A DNA stretch of 64,000 nt from CAKZML01 sp963823435. GTDB lineage: Bacteria > Pseudomonadota > Gammaproteobacteria > Steroidobacterales > BM003. This document shows positions 48,485-58,245 of the stretch, piece by piece. A program made the position numbers and the translations under genes. The notes under the pieces were generated by a model. It was not told the origin of the DNA. It did not search any database and saw only the letters and a program-made list of their open reading frames with translations. The stretch is from the NCBI GenBank assembly GCA_963823435.1, contig CAWGLN010000001.1, positions 806,001 to 870,000 of the forward strand. Direction: 5' to 3'. The stretch's first letter is position 1; each line of letters begins with the position of its first letter.

Positions 48485-49978
48485 ATGAGTGACAAGAATA
48501 ATCTCCCGTCAGGACACCCGCAGGACGAGTCCCTGGACCCGCCGGATTGGGAGACCACCCGAGCCCTGGGTCATCGCATGATGGATGACATGATGGACTA
48601 CCTGCAGAGCGTTTCCGACAGACCCGCCTGGCAGCCGCTGCCCGAGGAGGTTCGGCAACATTTACGTGAGCCGCTGCCGCTGGGGCCCACGGACGAGTTG
48701 CAGGTGTACGAGCAATTTCAGCGTGATGTATTGCCCTATCCCCTGGGAAACATACATCCGCGTTTTTGGGCCTGGGTCATTGGTACCGGGACCCCCACCG
48801 GGGTATTGGCAGAATTCCTGGCAGCCACCATGAACCCCAATATGGGCGGTGGCGTGCACGCCTGCAACCTGGTGGAGGAACAGGTGCTGGAATGGATGCG
48901 CCAGATTTTCGGTTTTCCTGAAGAGTCCAGCGGCTTGCTGGTCAGTGGCGGTTCCATGGCCAACCTGGTGGGTCTGGCCGTCGCCCGGGCTGTCGGTGCC
49001 GGCTTTGATGTTCGCAAGCAGGGCCTGCACCAGGCGCCCCGTTTGACGGTCTACGGTTCCTGCGAACAGCATTCTTCCGTACAAAAAGCCCTTGAGCTTA
49101 TGGGTATGGGGTCGGAATCGTTGAGACTGGTGAGTGTCAGACCCGACCACAGCATTGATCTAGGCGCCTTGCAGCAAATGTTGCAGCAGGATCGCGCAGC
49201 AGGCCTGCAGCCGATTTGCGTTGTCGGTAACGCCGGCACGGTGAATACCGGTGCGGTGGATGACCTGGACGGGCTGGCAGATATTTGCCGTGATCAGGGT
49301 TTGTGGTTTCACGTGGACGGCGCATTCGGCGCCTGGGCTGCGATCGTGCCGGAACGGGCCGGGCAACTGAGCGGTATCAGTCGTGCCGATTCCCTGGCCT
49401 TCGATTTGCACAAGTGGTTGTACATGCCCATGGAAATTGGCTGTGTCCTGGTGCGCAATCGCCAGCAGCACAGGGATACCTTTGCATTGACCCCCGCCTA
49501 CCTCGAGAAGGCCGCACGCGGTGTGGCAGGCGGGGGAAACTGGTTCAGTGAATACGGCATCCAGTTGAGCAGGAATTTCCGCGCGCTAAAAGCATGGATG
49601 TCCCTGAAGACCTATGGTCTGGACAAATACCGTCGATTAATCCGTCAAAACCTGGAACAGGCCGCCTACCTTGGTCAACAGATAAGCGCAGACCCCCGTC
49701 TGCAATTATTGGCGCCGGTGACCCTGAATATCGTGGTGTTTCGTTATGCGCCCGAGGATCTGGATGAGGCCGGATTGGACGCATTGAATCAGGAGATAAT
49801 TTTGCGTATCCAGGAAAGAGGTGTTGCCGTTCCATCCCTTACCCGGGTAGATGGCCGTTCCGCAATACGCGTGGCGCATGTAAACCATCGTAGTCGATAC
49901 TCGGATATGGACCTGTTGCTATCATCGGTGCTTGAGATCGGCGAGGAAATCCTGGGCGAAGATCCGGGCCGCGGATAA
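48485..49978 (+). CDS. Group II PLP-dependent amino acid decarboxylase
   Basis: A 497-residue cytoplasmic enzyme of the aromatic-L-amino-acid/glutamate decarboxylase fold. Visible features are HPRFWAWVIGTGTP, LVSGGSMANLVGLAVAR, FHVDGAFGAWA (PLP-ring Asp) and the Schiff-base lysine in SLAFDLHKWLYMP. The HP-F-W and SGGSMAN motifs fit the AADC branch; the substrate is not predictable. It is followed 26 bp later by a racemase-family gene, suggesting joint amino-acid metabolism. The frame is intact. Confidence 0.9.
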   Translation: MSDKNNLPSGHPQDESLDPPDWETTRALGHRMMDDMMDYLQSVSDRPAWQPLPEEVRQHLREPLPLGPTDELQVYEQFQRDVLPYPLGNIHPRFWAWVIGTGTPTGVLAEFLAATMNPNMGGGVHACNLVEEQVLEWMRQIFGFPEESSGLLVSGGSMANLVGLAVARAVGAGFDVRKQGLHQAPRLTVYGSCEQHSSVQKALELMGMGSESLRLVSVRPDHSIDLGALQQMLQQDRAAGLQPICVVGNAGTVNTGAVDDLDGLADICRDQGLWFHVDGAFGAWAAIVPERAGQLSGISRADSLAFDLHKWLYMPMEIGCVLVRNRQQHRDTFALTPAYLEKAARGVAGGGNWFSEYGIQLSRNFRALKAWMSLKTYGLDKYRRLIRQNLEQAAYLGQQISADPRLQLLAPVTLNIVVFRYAPEDLDEAGLDALNQEIILRIQERGVAVPSLTRVDGRSAIRVAHVNHRSRYSDMDLLLSSVLEIGEEILGEDPGRG

Positions 49979-50003
49979 CGATCAGAAGCGAGGAAGGTCG
50001 GGT

Positions 50004-50699
50004 ATGAAGCACCCCGCGCACATAGGCATAGTTGGCGTCAGCGCCGAGGGAGCGGCCCTGTGCTATCGGACTATTTGTTCTGAAGCGCCGCTACTTCTCG
50101 GTCCACACCAACACCCGGAACTGAGCGTACACACGCTGCCGCTGGGGCGTTATATGGTCGAACTGACAGCGGGTAACTGGTCCGGGGTGTCAAACCTGCT
50201 CCAGGTTTCGGCGAGGAGACTGGAGGCAGCCGGTGCCCAGATCCTGATTTGCCCGGATAACACCGTGCACGAGGCACTGGATATTTGTCCCCCGGATTCG
50301 GCGCTTCCCTGGCTGCATATCGCCGAGGTGGTTGCAGAAGAAGCCCTGGCACGAGGGTATGCCCGGCTGGGGATTCTTGGCACTGGCTGGCTGATGGAAG
50401 GCCTGGTCTACCCTCGCCAGTGTTCGGCCCTGGGTATACAGACCCTGATACCGACTGCGGAACAACGCGCACGTATTGACCAGATAATTTTTGACGAACT
50501 GGTCAACATGCGTTTTGAGGCCTCTTCCCGGGAATATTTCTCCGGTGTGATTGAATCCCTGGCCGCAAGCGGTTGTGATGCCGTGGTGCTGGGGTGTACC
50601 GAGATACCGCTGCTGATCGAGCAGCCCGACTCCTGCCTGCCCTTGCTGGATTCGACCCGCTTGTTGGCGCGGGCCGCGCTGCACCTTGCGTTAGCGTGA
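50004..50699 (+). CDS. Aspartate/glutamate racemase family protein with one catalytic Cys replaced by Asp
   Basis: A 231-residue cofactor-independent racemase fold (HIGIVGVSAEGAALCY start). In the family two cysteines act as acid and base. The C-terminal one is present (VVLGCTEIPLL, Cys198), but the N-terminal CNT motif reads CPDNTVH, placing Asp85 at the usual Cys position. The protein may be one-sided (epimerising only one enantiomer), an isomerase of another type, or inactive as a racemase. It sits between the decarboxylase and a Na+/Ca2+ exchanger, facing the D-amino-acid operon. The start follows GAGGAAGG. Confidence 0.85.
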   Translation: MKHPAHIGIVGVSAEGAALCYRTICSEAPLLLGPHQHPELSVHTLPLGRYMVELTAGNWSGVSNLLQVSARRLEAAGAQILICPDNTVHEALDICPPDSALPWLHIAEVVAEEALARGYARLGILGTGWLMEGLVYPRQCSALGIQTLIPTAEQRARIDQIIFDELVNMRFEASSREYFSGVIESLAASGCDAVVLGCTEIPLLIEQPDSCLPLLDSTRLLARAALHLALA

Positions 50700-50726
50700 C
50701 GCACGGATTAAAGGCACAATACGGGC

Positions 50727-51675
50727 ATGCTTGAAAGTTTCTTCTACATTCCGCTGGGGCTGATTCTGCTGTATTACGGCGCCGAGGGCCTGGTGTCCGG
50801 AGCCTCTCGTCTGGCGCTTGGGCTGGGCGTATCGGCCTTGAGTGTGGGTCTCACGGTGGTCGCCTTCGGCACCAGCGCCCCCGAATTATTTGTGTCCCTG
50901 CATGCCGCATTGTCCGGTATGGAGGATGTGGCGCTGGGTAATGTCGTGGGGTCGAACATCTGCAATATTGCGCTGATCCTGGGCGTGGCCGCAGTGCTCA
51001 GGCCGGTTGAAATCAACGCGCGTCTGATCAAGTGGGATATGCCGGTATTGATCATTGCGTCGTCCTGGATGTTGTACGCGCTGGTCAACAAGAACATCGG
51101 TCGCGTGGAGGGCGCTATCTGCTTCCTGGGGCTGGTCGCCTATCTGATTTTTAACCTGTGGGAAGCGAGGCGGGAAGCCGAGCCGGTCAAGGAAGTAATC
51201 CAGGGCGTGGTGCCTGAACCAGGGGCCGTCGCTGGGACGCAACCTGCTGTTCATGGTCCTCGGCCTGGCAGGTCTTGCCCTGGGGGCCAGCTGGTTTGTG
51301 CGGGGCGCGATTGTGGTGGCCGAATTTGCCGGGTTAAGTCCCGCGTTTATCGGCCTGACCATCGTGGCCGTCGGCACCAGCCTGCCTGAGCTTGCGGTCA
51401 CCGTATTGGCTGCCCGCCGGGGCCAGGGCGACATCGCCGTGGGCAATATCGTCGGATCGAACATTTTTAACATCTTCGGAATCGTGGGTATTACCGCCAT
51501 GGTTCAGCCGCTGGAGCGCGGTGGCGTGTTGTGGCAGGACCTGGCCATGATGGCGGTGCTCACGGCGGCCCTGGTTCCCCTGCTGTTGTCAGGTCCCCAC
51601 CTGACCCGTAGCCGGGGTGTGCTGCTGCTGGGCAGTTACTTCGCCTATCTCGCCTGGCGGATATCGATAGCGTGA
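50727..51675 (+). CDS. Na+/Ca2+ exchanger (CaCA family, YrbG-like), one frameshift
   Basis: Inner-membrane cation/cation antiporter of about 315 residues with ten membrane segments in two inverted repeats. The alpha motifs are GTSAPELFVS with GNVVGSNICNIALILG in the first half and GTSLPELAVT with GNIVGSNIFNIFGIVG in the second. A frame change near 51225 separates the halves, in the central cytoplasmic loop. It ends nine bases before the convergent epimerase gene. Confidence 0.88.
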
Positions 51676-51683
51676 GGCAGTGC

Positions 51684-52664
51684 CTAGCCCCAGAGTTCCC
51701 TTTCCGGAAGCTGCATGAGCGACCCGGCGTAGCGTATCGCCGGCTGGCTGTCGCGGGTTTGCCATAGAGGGCCGTCGAGGTCCACCAGGGCAGCCTGTTG
51801 GGCGATGATCATGGCCGGGGCCATCGCCAGGGACGAGCCCAGCATGTTTCCCACCATTACCTGTTTGCCGTGATGTTTGCACCAGGCAAGAATTTTCAGC
51901 GCATCGGTAAGACCGCCGCACTTGTCCAGCTTGATATTGATGGCGTCATAACAGTCGGCAATCCGTTCCAGGTCCGCACTGCTTTGGCAGGACTCGTCGG
52001 CACACAGGGGAACCGGGTAGTTCAGCCCCGCAAGGGCTGGTCATTGACCCATGGGCAGGGGCTGCTCCAGTAATTCGATCCTGTGTGCGGCCAGCACATC
52101 ACCCAGGCCTGTCCAGTAGTTCCGGTCGACCAGGATCCGTTGGCGTCTATCATGATCCTGGCATTCGGGCGGACCTTGCGAATTGCCGAAATCTTGTCGG
52201 CAGTGTCCTCGCCATTCAGCTTGAGCTTCAAGTGCGGCATGTTTTGGCACGCCAGGGCCTTGGTGGCCATGGTATCTGCGTCGGCCATGGCCAGGGTGAA
52301 GACCGTGTGCACCGGTCTGCATGTCCATGCCCAGCAGTTCCCACACGCGATGACCCGAACGTTTTGCTTCAAGGTCCCACAGGGCGCAATCCAGACCGTT
52401 CCGGGCACCGCCCGGCGGCAGCAGTTTTGTAATTGATCCCGTGTCAGGCCGGTCTCAAGTCTGGTTGCGTACGGCCTCTATTTCACTTCTGATCGACGCT
52501 CGCAGTTTCTCCCAGGTAGTCCGCACCCAGGGTTTCCGCGCGCCCCCGGTGACCTGTCCTGTTTCAGGGTTACCGTGACGACGGTTATGCTGGTAGTGAC
52601 TTCCGAGGCGGTGACAAAGGGCTCAACCATTTCCCATTCGGTGTCGACCAGTTCCAGGCTGCAT
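51684..52664 (-). CDS. Enolase-superfamily racemase/epimerase, DgcA or dipeptide-epimerase type, four or more frameshifts
   Basis: When the frames are stitched, all catalytic parts are present in order: HLKLKLNGED (KxK base), IMIDANGSW (metal Asp), IELLEQPLP (metal Glu), PLCADESCQSS (metal Asp), INIKLDKCGG (second base Lys) and the C-terminal GNMLGSSLAMAPA. This fits the MLE-like branch that includes L-Ala-D/L-Glu epimerase and DgcA, which racemises N-acetyl-glutamate. Its direct coupling to a DUF1611/DgcN gene favours DgcA. Frame changes lie near 52655, 52540-52400, 52310, 52110 and 52035. Length is about 326 residues. Confidence 0.78.
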
Positions 52665-52666
52665 GC

Positions 52667-53684
52667 TCAAGCGACCGGTTCCAGGTTTGCCAGCAGGCTG
52701 TCCACACCGTCAATGATCGGGTCTGCACAAGGCAAGCCGGTGGCGGCCCGGATTTGCTCCAGGTAAGCGACGCGCTTGGTCGGGTCAAGCCCGGACGTGT
52801 TCACGCTGATACCGATGAAACGGGCGGCCGGGTTGGTAATCCTCGCTGCCTCCAGATATTGCTGCATGCAATAGTCGAGGGCCGGAATTGGGAAGCCCGG
52901 ATAGTCATCTATCTCCACACGACCGGCGTCATGGCATAGCACCAGCGCATCGGGCTGGCTGCCGTGCAACAAACCCAGGGTGACTGCAGCATAGGCAGGA
53001 TGGAACAGGGAACCCTGGCCTTCAATCACGTCCCAGTGTTCGGGTTGGTTGTCCGGCGACAGGATTTCCGCCGCGCCCGCCAGGAAGTCCGATACCACGG
53101 CATCCATGGGGATGCCTTCTCCGGCGATCAGGATGCCGGTCTGCCCGGTGGCCCGGAAGGTGGCGCGTTGCTCCCCGTTGTTCCAGGGCACGGTGCAGCG
53201 CGAGGGCCGAGTACTTTTTGCCGACGCAACAATCGGTTCCGACCATCAGCATCCGCTTGCCACGGCGGCGCTGACCCGTTGCAAGGGGGATGCCCACCGG
53301 GGGTACTCTGATATCGATCAGGGCGCGGTCATTGCGATCGGCGGCCTGGCGCAGTTCTTCCACGTTACCCAGCCTGCTGTGCATACCGCTGACCAGGTCC
53401 AGGCCGGCCTCCAGTGCCTCGACCAGTGTGTCCACCCATTCCGGGCTGACATCCCCACCCAGTGGCGCCACGCCTATCACAAGGCTGCGCGCGCCGGCTG
53501 CGTAGGCCTGGGCGGGCGTCATGTCCGGCAAGCCCAGGTCGACGCTGCAACCAGGCAGCCGTGACTGTCCCAGGCACAGCTCGGGGCGCCAGTCTTTCAG
53601 GCCCCGGCCGGTCTTGGCATCCAGGGGATTGCGAACGGCGCCCAGGAACAGCAGGTAGGGCCCCTTGATCCTGGTAATACTCAT
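52667..53684 (-). CDS. DUF1611 P-loop protein, DgcN-type D-glutamate N-acetyltransferase candidate, one frameshift
   Basis: About 338 residues. The N-terminal domain (YLLFLGAVRNPLDAKTGRGL) is followed by a P-loop-like GTDCCVGKKYSAL and the C-terminal block VIEGQGSLFHPAYAAVTLGLLHGSQPDALV (residues 200-235), all typical of DUF1611. Members named DgcN acetylate D-glutamate as the first step of a catabolic route. A frame change near 53190 joins ...RALEQRGA to FRATGQTGILIAGEG. It overlaps the deacylase stop by ATGA and precedes the epimerase by two bases, so the three genes form one transcript. Confidence 0.8.
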
Positions 53685-55226
53685 TCAGCGCCTCGCCTGA
53701 TTACCTGGCCCGGGCGCTTGCCGGTGGCTGCGCCATTGGCAAACACCTGTTCTCCGTTCACCCACACACCCAGTACGCCGGTTGATAACAGTTCGGGTGC
53801 CTGGGGCGTTGCATTATCGATAATGGTGTCCGGGTCGAACAGCACCAGGTCGGCGGCGGCGCCTGCCACCAGCGTGCCACGATTTGCCAGGCCCATGTGT
53901 GCCGCCGCCAGGCCGGTCATTTTGTGTACCGCTTCCTCCAGGCTCAGCAGACCTTGCTCCCGCACGTAACGCCCCAGCACTCGGGGGTAACTGCCACGCG
54001 CCCTGGGGTGCAGGTCTTGCAAACCACCATCAGTACACAGATTGGTGTGGGGCCAGAGCAGCAATTGCTTGATATCCGAGTCCAGCATACTGGTGCCGAT
54101 GATGGAGTCGCCGGATTCGCCGGTGCGCTCCTGCCAGTCAATGGATTCTTTGGCCACTTCCATGAATGCGCTGACCGGGTCGGTGCCGCGTAGCCGGGCC
54201 ACTTCAACCAGGGTTTTTCCTACATAGTCGGGATGCGCCGGAAAATCAGTGAACCAGAGACCCTCGGGCGGCGCCAGCTCAGTGAGCGCCAGTTCCACGG
54301 CTTTCCTGTCATTGGGGTCTCGTCCCGGCAGCAAGACCATCAGGTTGGCCTGCCAGTATTCGTAGGGATATATGTCGGCGGTAATATCGATGCCCTCCTC
54401 GCGAGCCTGATCCAGTCGTGCGAGGGTTTGCGGCGCCTGCCCCCAAAGCCGCTTCATGGCCAGCTTGAAATGGGAGATCTGCACCGGCATGCCGGTTTGG
54501 CGGCCGATCTCTATGATTTCTTCGAGCGCATCTTCCAACCAACGGTCTTCGCTGCGCATATGGCTGATATAGCGGCCGCCGTGTCTTGCAGCCACCCGGG
54601 CCAGTGCCAACACCTCGGACGGATCGGAATAAATGCCGGGGTCATATTCGATGCCCGTGGACAGTCCCAGGGCGCCGGCAGCCATGTCCTGCTCCAGCAA
54701 GGCAGCCATGGATTTCATTTCATCGTCATTGGCGTGGCGCTGGAAATCCTTGCCCATCACCTTGTCGCGCAAGGTGTTGTGACCGGAGTAAGCAGCGATG
54801 TTCATGGCCACCGGTTCCTGCTCCAGGCGCTGGAAGAACTCGGACAATGGCCAGGAAGACGATCCGTCCTGACCTACGATCGCAGTGGTAATGCCCTGGC
54901 TGACAGCAGGTACGGCATCGGGCAAGGTCAAACAAATCAGAATCTGCATGGCTGTGGGTATCGATGAATCCCGGCGCCAACACCTTGCCCAGGGCATTGA
55001 GCACAGGTTCATTCCTGAGCGGGGTGAGTTGTCCGATTTCCTTGATCACGCCGTTCTGAACCCGTAGAGAACCGCTATAGGCTGGTGCACCTGTGCCGTC
55101 AACAATTCGTGCGTTCGTAATTAGCCAACTCGATACAGGCACTGGCGGTGGTGATTCCCGAGTACAGGCCGCGGCGAGTGCGAGGCCTGCCGCCGCAAGC
55201 AGTGCGATCATTTTCCCCTGACTCAT
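53681..55226 (-). CDS. N-acyl-D-amino-acid deacylase, predicted lipoprotein, one or two frameshifts
   Basis: Amidohydrolase-fold enzyme that frees D-amino acids from N-acyl forms, about 514 residues. The N terminus MSQGKMIALLAAAGLALAAAC is a lipoprotein signal with the Cys in place, so the enzyme is probably anchored in the envelope. The metal site begins APGFIDTHSHAD, then SGHNTLRDKVMG, GALGLSTGIEYDPGIYS, ISHMRSED and VQISHFKLA. The C terminus has FDPDTIIDNATP. A frame change near 54910 interrupts the first catalytic loop. It is the first gene of the deacylase-DgcN-DgcA operon. Confidence 0.87.
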
Positions 55227-55374
55227 GCGCTGCTCCGTGGTTGTGGTCTGGACCGCGCCAAGGTAGCAGAAGTGCATGATCTTCGACAATGTACACAACG
55301 GCAGGTATTGCCGCGATCTGCCGGGTCTGTCTACCATGGGTCCAAGCCAGTCCCCAGAACAGGAGTCGCAGTCG

Positions 55375-56157
55375 GTGAAAGATGTCTCTGCCCACAATCG
55401 TCAAGCATGGGATGGCCTGGTCAGCCGCGGCAATCAGTGGACCGTGCCGGTGCCGGACGATCAGATAGAGGCCGCACGCAGGGGATCCTGGGAGGTGGTC
55501 CTGACGCCCTTGAAGCCGGTGCCACGTGACTGGTTTGGAGAGCTGGCCGGGGCGAGGGTGTTATGCCTGGCCGGCGCGGGTGGGCAGCAAGGCCCTATCC
55601 TGGCGGCGGCCGGTGCGACGGTCACCGTGCTGGATAATTCACCGGCCCAGCTGGCGCGCGATGAGCAAGTGGCCCGGCGGCATGGCCTGGATGTTCGAAC
55701 CGAGCTGGGATTGATGCAGGATCTTTCCCGATTTCCTGCTGGATCTTTCGACCTGGTATTCAATCCGGTGTCGAATTGTTTTGTGCAGGATGTCTTACCG
55801 GTGTGGCGAGAGGCATTCCGGGTGCTGGTTCCGGGTGGGCGGATGCTGGCGGGGTTTTGCAACCCGGTGCTGTTCGGGTTTGATCCGGATGCCGCCGGGA
55901 AGCAGGCGCTGACATGGAAATATCGTCTTCCCTATTCCGATCTTGAATCGCGCTCACCGCAGGATCTCGAACGGCATCTGGCCTCGGGCGAGCCGCTGGA
56001 GTTTGGTCACTCCCTTGAAGACCAGATTGGTGGCCAGTTACGTGCGGGTTTTGTGCTTGGCCAGTTGTTTGAGGACACGGCCCCGGATTGGGAGCTTGCA
56101 GAGTACTTTCCGCCCTTTATTGCCACGCTGGCCTTGAAGCCGGGCGGGACCACCTGA
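55375..56157 (+). CDS. Class I SAM-dependent methyltransferase
   Basis: A 260-residue methyltransferase. The GTG at 55375 (VKDVSAHNRQAWDGLV) has CAGGAG about ten bases upstream and matches the family start. The SAM-binding loop is VLCLAGAGGQQGPILA with VTVLDNSPAQLARD, then FDLVFNPVSNCFVQDV and VLVPGGRMLAGFCNP. The substrate is unknown. It diverges from the deacylase operon and converges on the agmatinase. Confidence 0.88.
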   Translation: MKDVSAHNRQAWDGLVSRGNQWTVPVPDDQIEAARRGSWEVVLTPLKPVPRDWFGELAGARVLCLAGAGGQQGPILAAAGATVTVLDNSPAQLARDEQVARRHGLDVRTELGLMQDLSRFPAGSFDLVFNPVSNCFVQDVLPVWREAFRVLVPGGRMLAGFCNPVLFGFDPDAAGKQALTWKYRLPYSDLESRSPQDLERHLASGEPLEFGHSLEDQIGGQLRAGFVLGQLFEDTAPDWELAEYFPPFIATLALKPGGTT

Positions 56158-56182
56158 GCACCGGCAGCCCCGGAAAATCCTC

Positions 56183-57097
56183 CTAGCCCGCAGTACGTCG
56201 GGCTGCGGCCAGCAGGTAGAGAAACTCCAGGGCAAGCGTGGCGCCGGCCAGCGAGGTCAGCTCTGCGTGGTCATAAGACGGGGCCACTTCCACCACATCG
56301 AAGCCACGTATATCCAGCTCGACCAAACCGCGCACAATTTGCAGGGCGCGGTCCGTACTAAGGCCGCCCACCACCGGTGTTCCGGTGCCCGGTGCATGGG
56401 CCGGATCCAGACAATCAATATCGAAGGTAAGGTAGGTGGGGACGCGGCCAACGCGTTCACGAATCCGCTCGATGCAGTCCGTGGCGCTATGTTCATTCAC
56501 CCAGGCGGCATCCATTACTTCGAAGGGGTGGTTTTCGCGGCCATAGGCGGTGCGTATACCTATTTGTATCGAGTGGTCCGCCTGTAGCAAGCCTTCGTTC
56601 AGGGCCCTGAGAAACATGGTGCCATGATCAAATTCGCCGCCGTCTCCGTAGGTGTCGGTGTGGGCATCAAAGTGAATCAGCGCAAGCGGGCCGTGCTTTT
56701 TGGCATGGGCGCGCAACAGGGGAAGAGAAATGTAGTGGTCTCCACCCAGGGTGATCAGACTCTTGCCGGCGTTGACCACCTCGGCGGCCTTGCGCTCCAG
56801 GCCCTGGCTGAAGCCACGCGGGTCGCCCACCAGGACGGGTACATCACCCAGGTCGGCTGCCTTGAGGAACTTTCCGGCATCGAAATCCCAGGGCCAACGG
56901 GTTTCCTCCCAGGCGAGGTTGGCGGAGGCCTGGCGAATGCCCCCGGGACCCGAGCGGGTGCCCGAACGCCCGGTGGTCGCGAGGTCAAACGGGGCTCCCA
57001 GGATCAGGGCCTGGGCCGAAGACATGGCTACGTCCGTGCACCTGGGGAAATGCAAAAAGGTTGGGCAGGACGTGAACAGGGGAAGGTCAGACGCCAT
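56183..57097 (-). CDS. speB: Agmatinase / ureohydrolase family protein
   Basis: Binuclear manganese hydrolase of the arginase fold, 304 residues, probably converting agmatine to putrescine and urea. The metal ligands are in GGDHYISLP, HFDAHTDTYG and FDIDCLDPAHAPGTGTP; the GTGTP end and the GGLS that follows favour the agmatinase branch, though guanidinobutyrase or another guanidine hydrolase is possible. The ATG at 57097 has GGAG seven bases upstream. Confidence 0.88.
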   Translation of the reverse strand: MASDLPLFTSCPTFLHFPRCTDVAMSSAQALILGAPFDLATTGRSGTRSGPGGIRQASANLAWEETRWPWDFDAGKFLKAADLGDVPVLVGDPRGFSQGLERKAAEVVNAGKSLITLGGDHYISLPLLRAHAKKHGPLALIHFDAHTDTYGDGGEFDHGTMFLRALNEGLLQADHSIQIGIRTAYGRENHPFEVMDAAWVNEHSATDCIERIRERVGRVPTYLTFDIDCLDPAHAPGTGTPVVGGLSTDRALQIVRGLVELDIRGFDVVEVAPSYDHAELTSLAGATLALEFLYLLAAARRTAG

Positions 57098-57224
57098 TTG
57101 AGGACTCCGCGGCAATCAGCAAGGAAGGTGTAAAAAGCGAAGGATAGCACCGGTGACCGGCTTATGCAGGATGCTACCAAGGTCCGGCGCGCAGGCCGGC
57201 CGTCACTGGTCTACTATAGGCCTC

Positions 57225-57240
57225 CATTGGCTAGCCAATG
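57225..57240. promoter_or_regulatory. 16-bp perfect palindrome upstream of the DUF2846 gene
   Basis: CATTGGCTAGCCAATG is a perfect palindrome 30 bases before the ATG at 57270. A TACTAT hexamer at 57212-57217 just upstream could be a -10 element, which would put the palindrome over the transcription start, the usual place for a repressor operator. The binding protein is unknown. Confidence 0.5.
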
Positions 57241-57269
57241 ACGGATCCAGTTAAGGGAGGAAGAGAACA

Positions 57270-58218
57270 ATGAAAAGAATAGTTACAGCCATACTGCTGT
57301 CGTGTGTCGTGCCCGCACTGCTTCCGGCAGTAGCCAGCGCGGATTCGCTGTTGCCGCTGGATTCGCAGCGCGCCCACCTGTACCTGATGCGACCGGATGT
57401 GGGAGCCAATGAGAAGGAGGTCCTGGCCTCCGTGGATGGCGAGCCGGCCGGTCAAATCGGGATCAATCAGTACCTGGTAGTCAGCCTGCCACCGGGAGAA
57501 CATGAGTTGCTCCTGGATAGCGGGGGCTTGCCGGAAAAGAAAACGCTGCACATCGGCCCCGCTGACGGCGCATATATTTACATGCAGGTCGCTGGGGCCC
57601 TCGACAACTACAGGTTGGTACTCAATGACATGACGCGAGACGTGGCCGGGCGTTACCTGAAACGCAGCAAGTCGGCCGGGGACCTGCCGGTAATGCTGGA
57701 TACAGTTGCTCGCGCCGTATGTCGCGTCTGCGCCATCACCGATCCCGGCGACCGCAGTGGCGGTGGCGGCAGCGGCGACTCCCGCGCTCCCGGCGGCGGC
57801 TTCCGCGGGATTGCCCTCGGGGATAAGTATTGTGACCCTGGGTGTACTGGACCTGGAGCGCTCGGTGCGTTTCTATACCCAGGGCCTGGGTTTGAGTCTT
57901 TCCTCCCACAGCAATCGGGATATCGCCTTTTTCGAGCTCGCGGGCAGTTGGCTGGCGCTTTATTCGCGTGCTGCGCTGGCGGCTGATGCTGGTATGGCGG
58001 CGGGCGAGCCGGGCGCGTTCACCGGGATAACCCTGGCACACAATGTTGCCGACCGGGAAACCGTAGACAAAGTTCTGCAGACGGCGGTTGCGGCTGGGGC
58101 GGACATCGTAAAACCCGCGCAGGACGCTTTCTGGGGAGGCTACTCCGGCTATTTCAAGGACCCGGACGGGTACCTTTGGGAAGTTGCCTGGAATCCTGGG
58201 TTGCCCATGCGCCAATAG
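57270..58218 (+). CDS. Exported DUF2846 protein, possibly fused to a VOC domain through an Ala/Pro linker (one frameshift)
   Basis: The N-terminal part starts with a signal peptide (MKRIVTAILLSCVVPALLPA) and continues as a DUF2846-like domain (RAHLYLMRPDVG, LPPGEHELLLDSGG) to about residue 145. In the next frame, from about 57706, an Ala/Pro-rich linker (PSPIPATAVAVAAAATPAL) leads into a VOC domain (VTLGVLDLERSVRFYTQGLGL and GYFKDPDGYLWEVAWNPG). Joined by a one-base shift near 57705 the product is about 315 residues. If the two are separate, the VOC gene would have to start at a GTG near 57830 with a weak ribosome site. A hairpin terminator follows at 58246. Confidence 0.68.
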
Positions 58219-58245
58219 CGCCGCGCGTCCGTTATCAAGTTGAGA

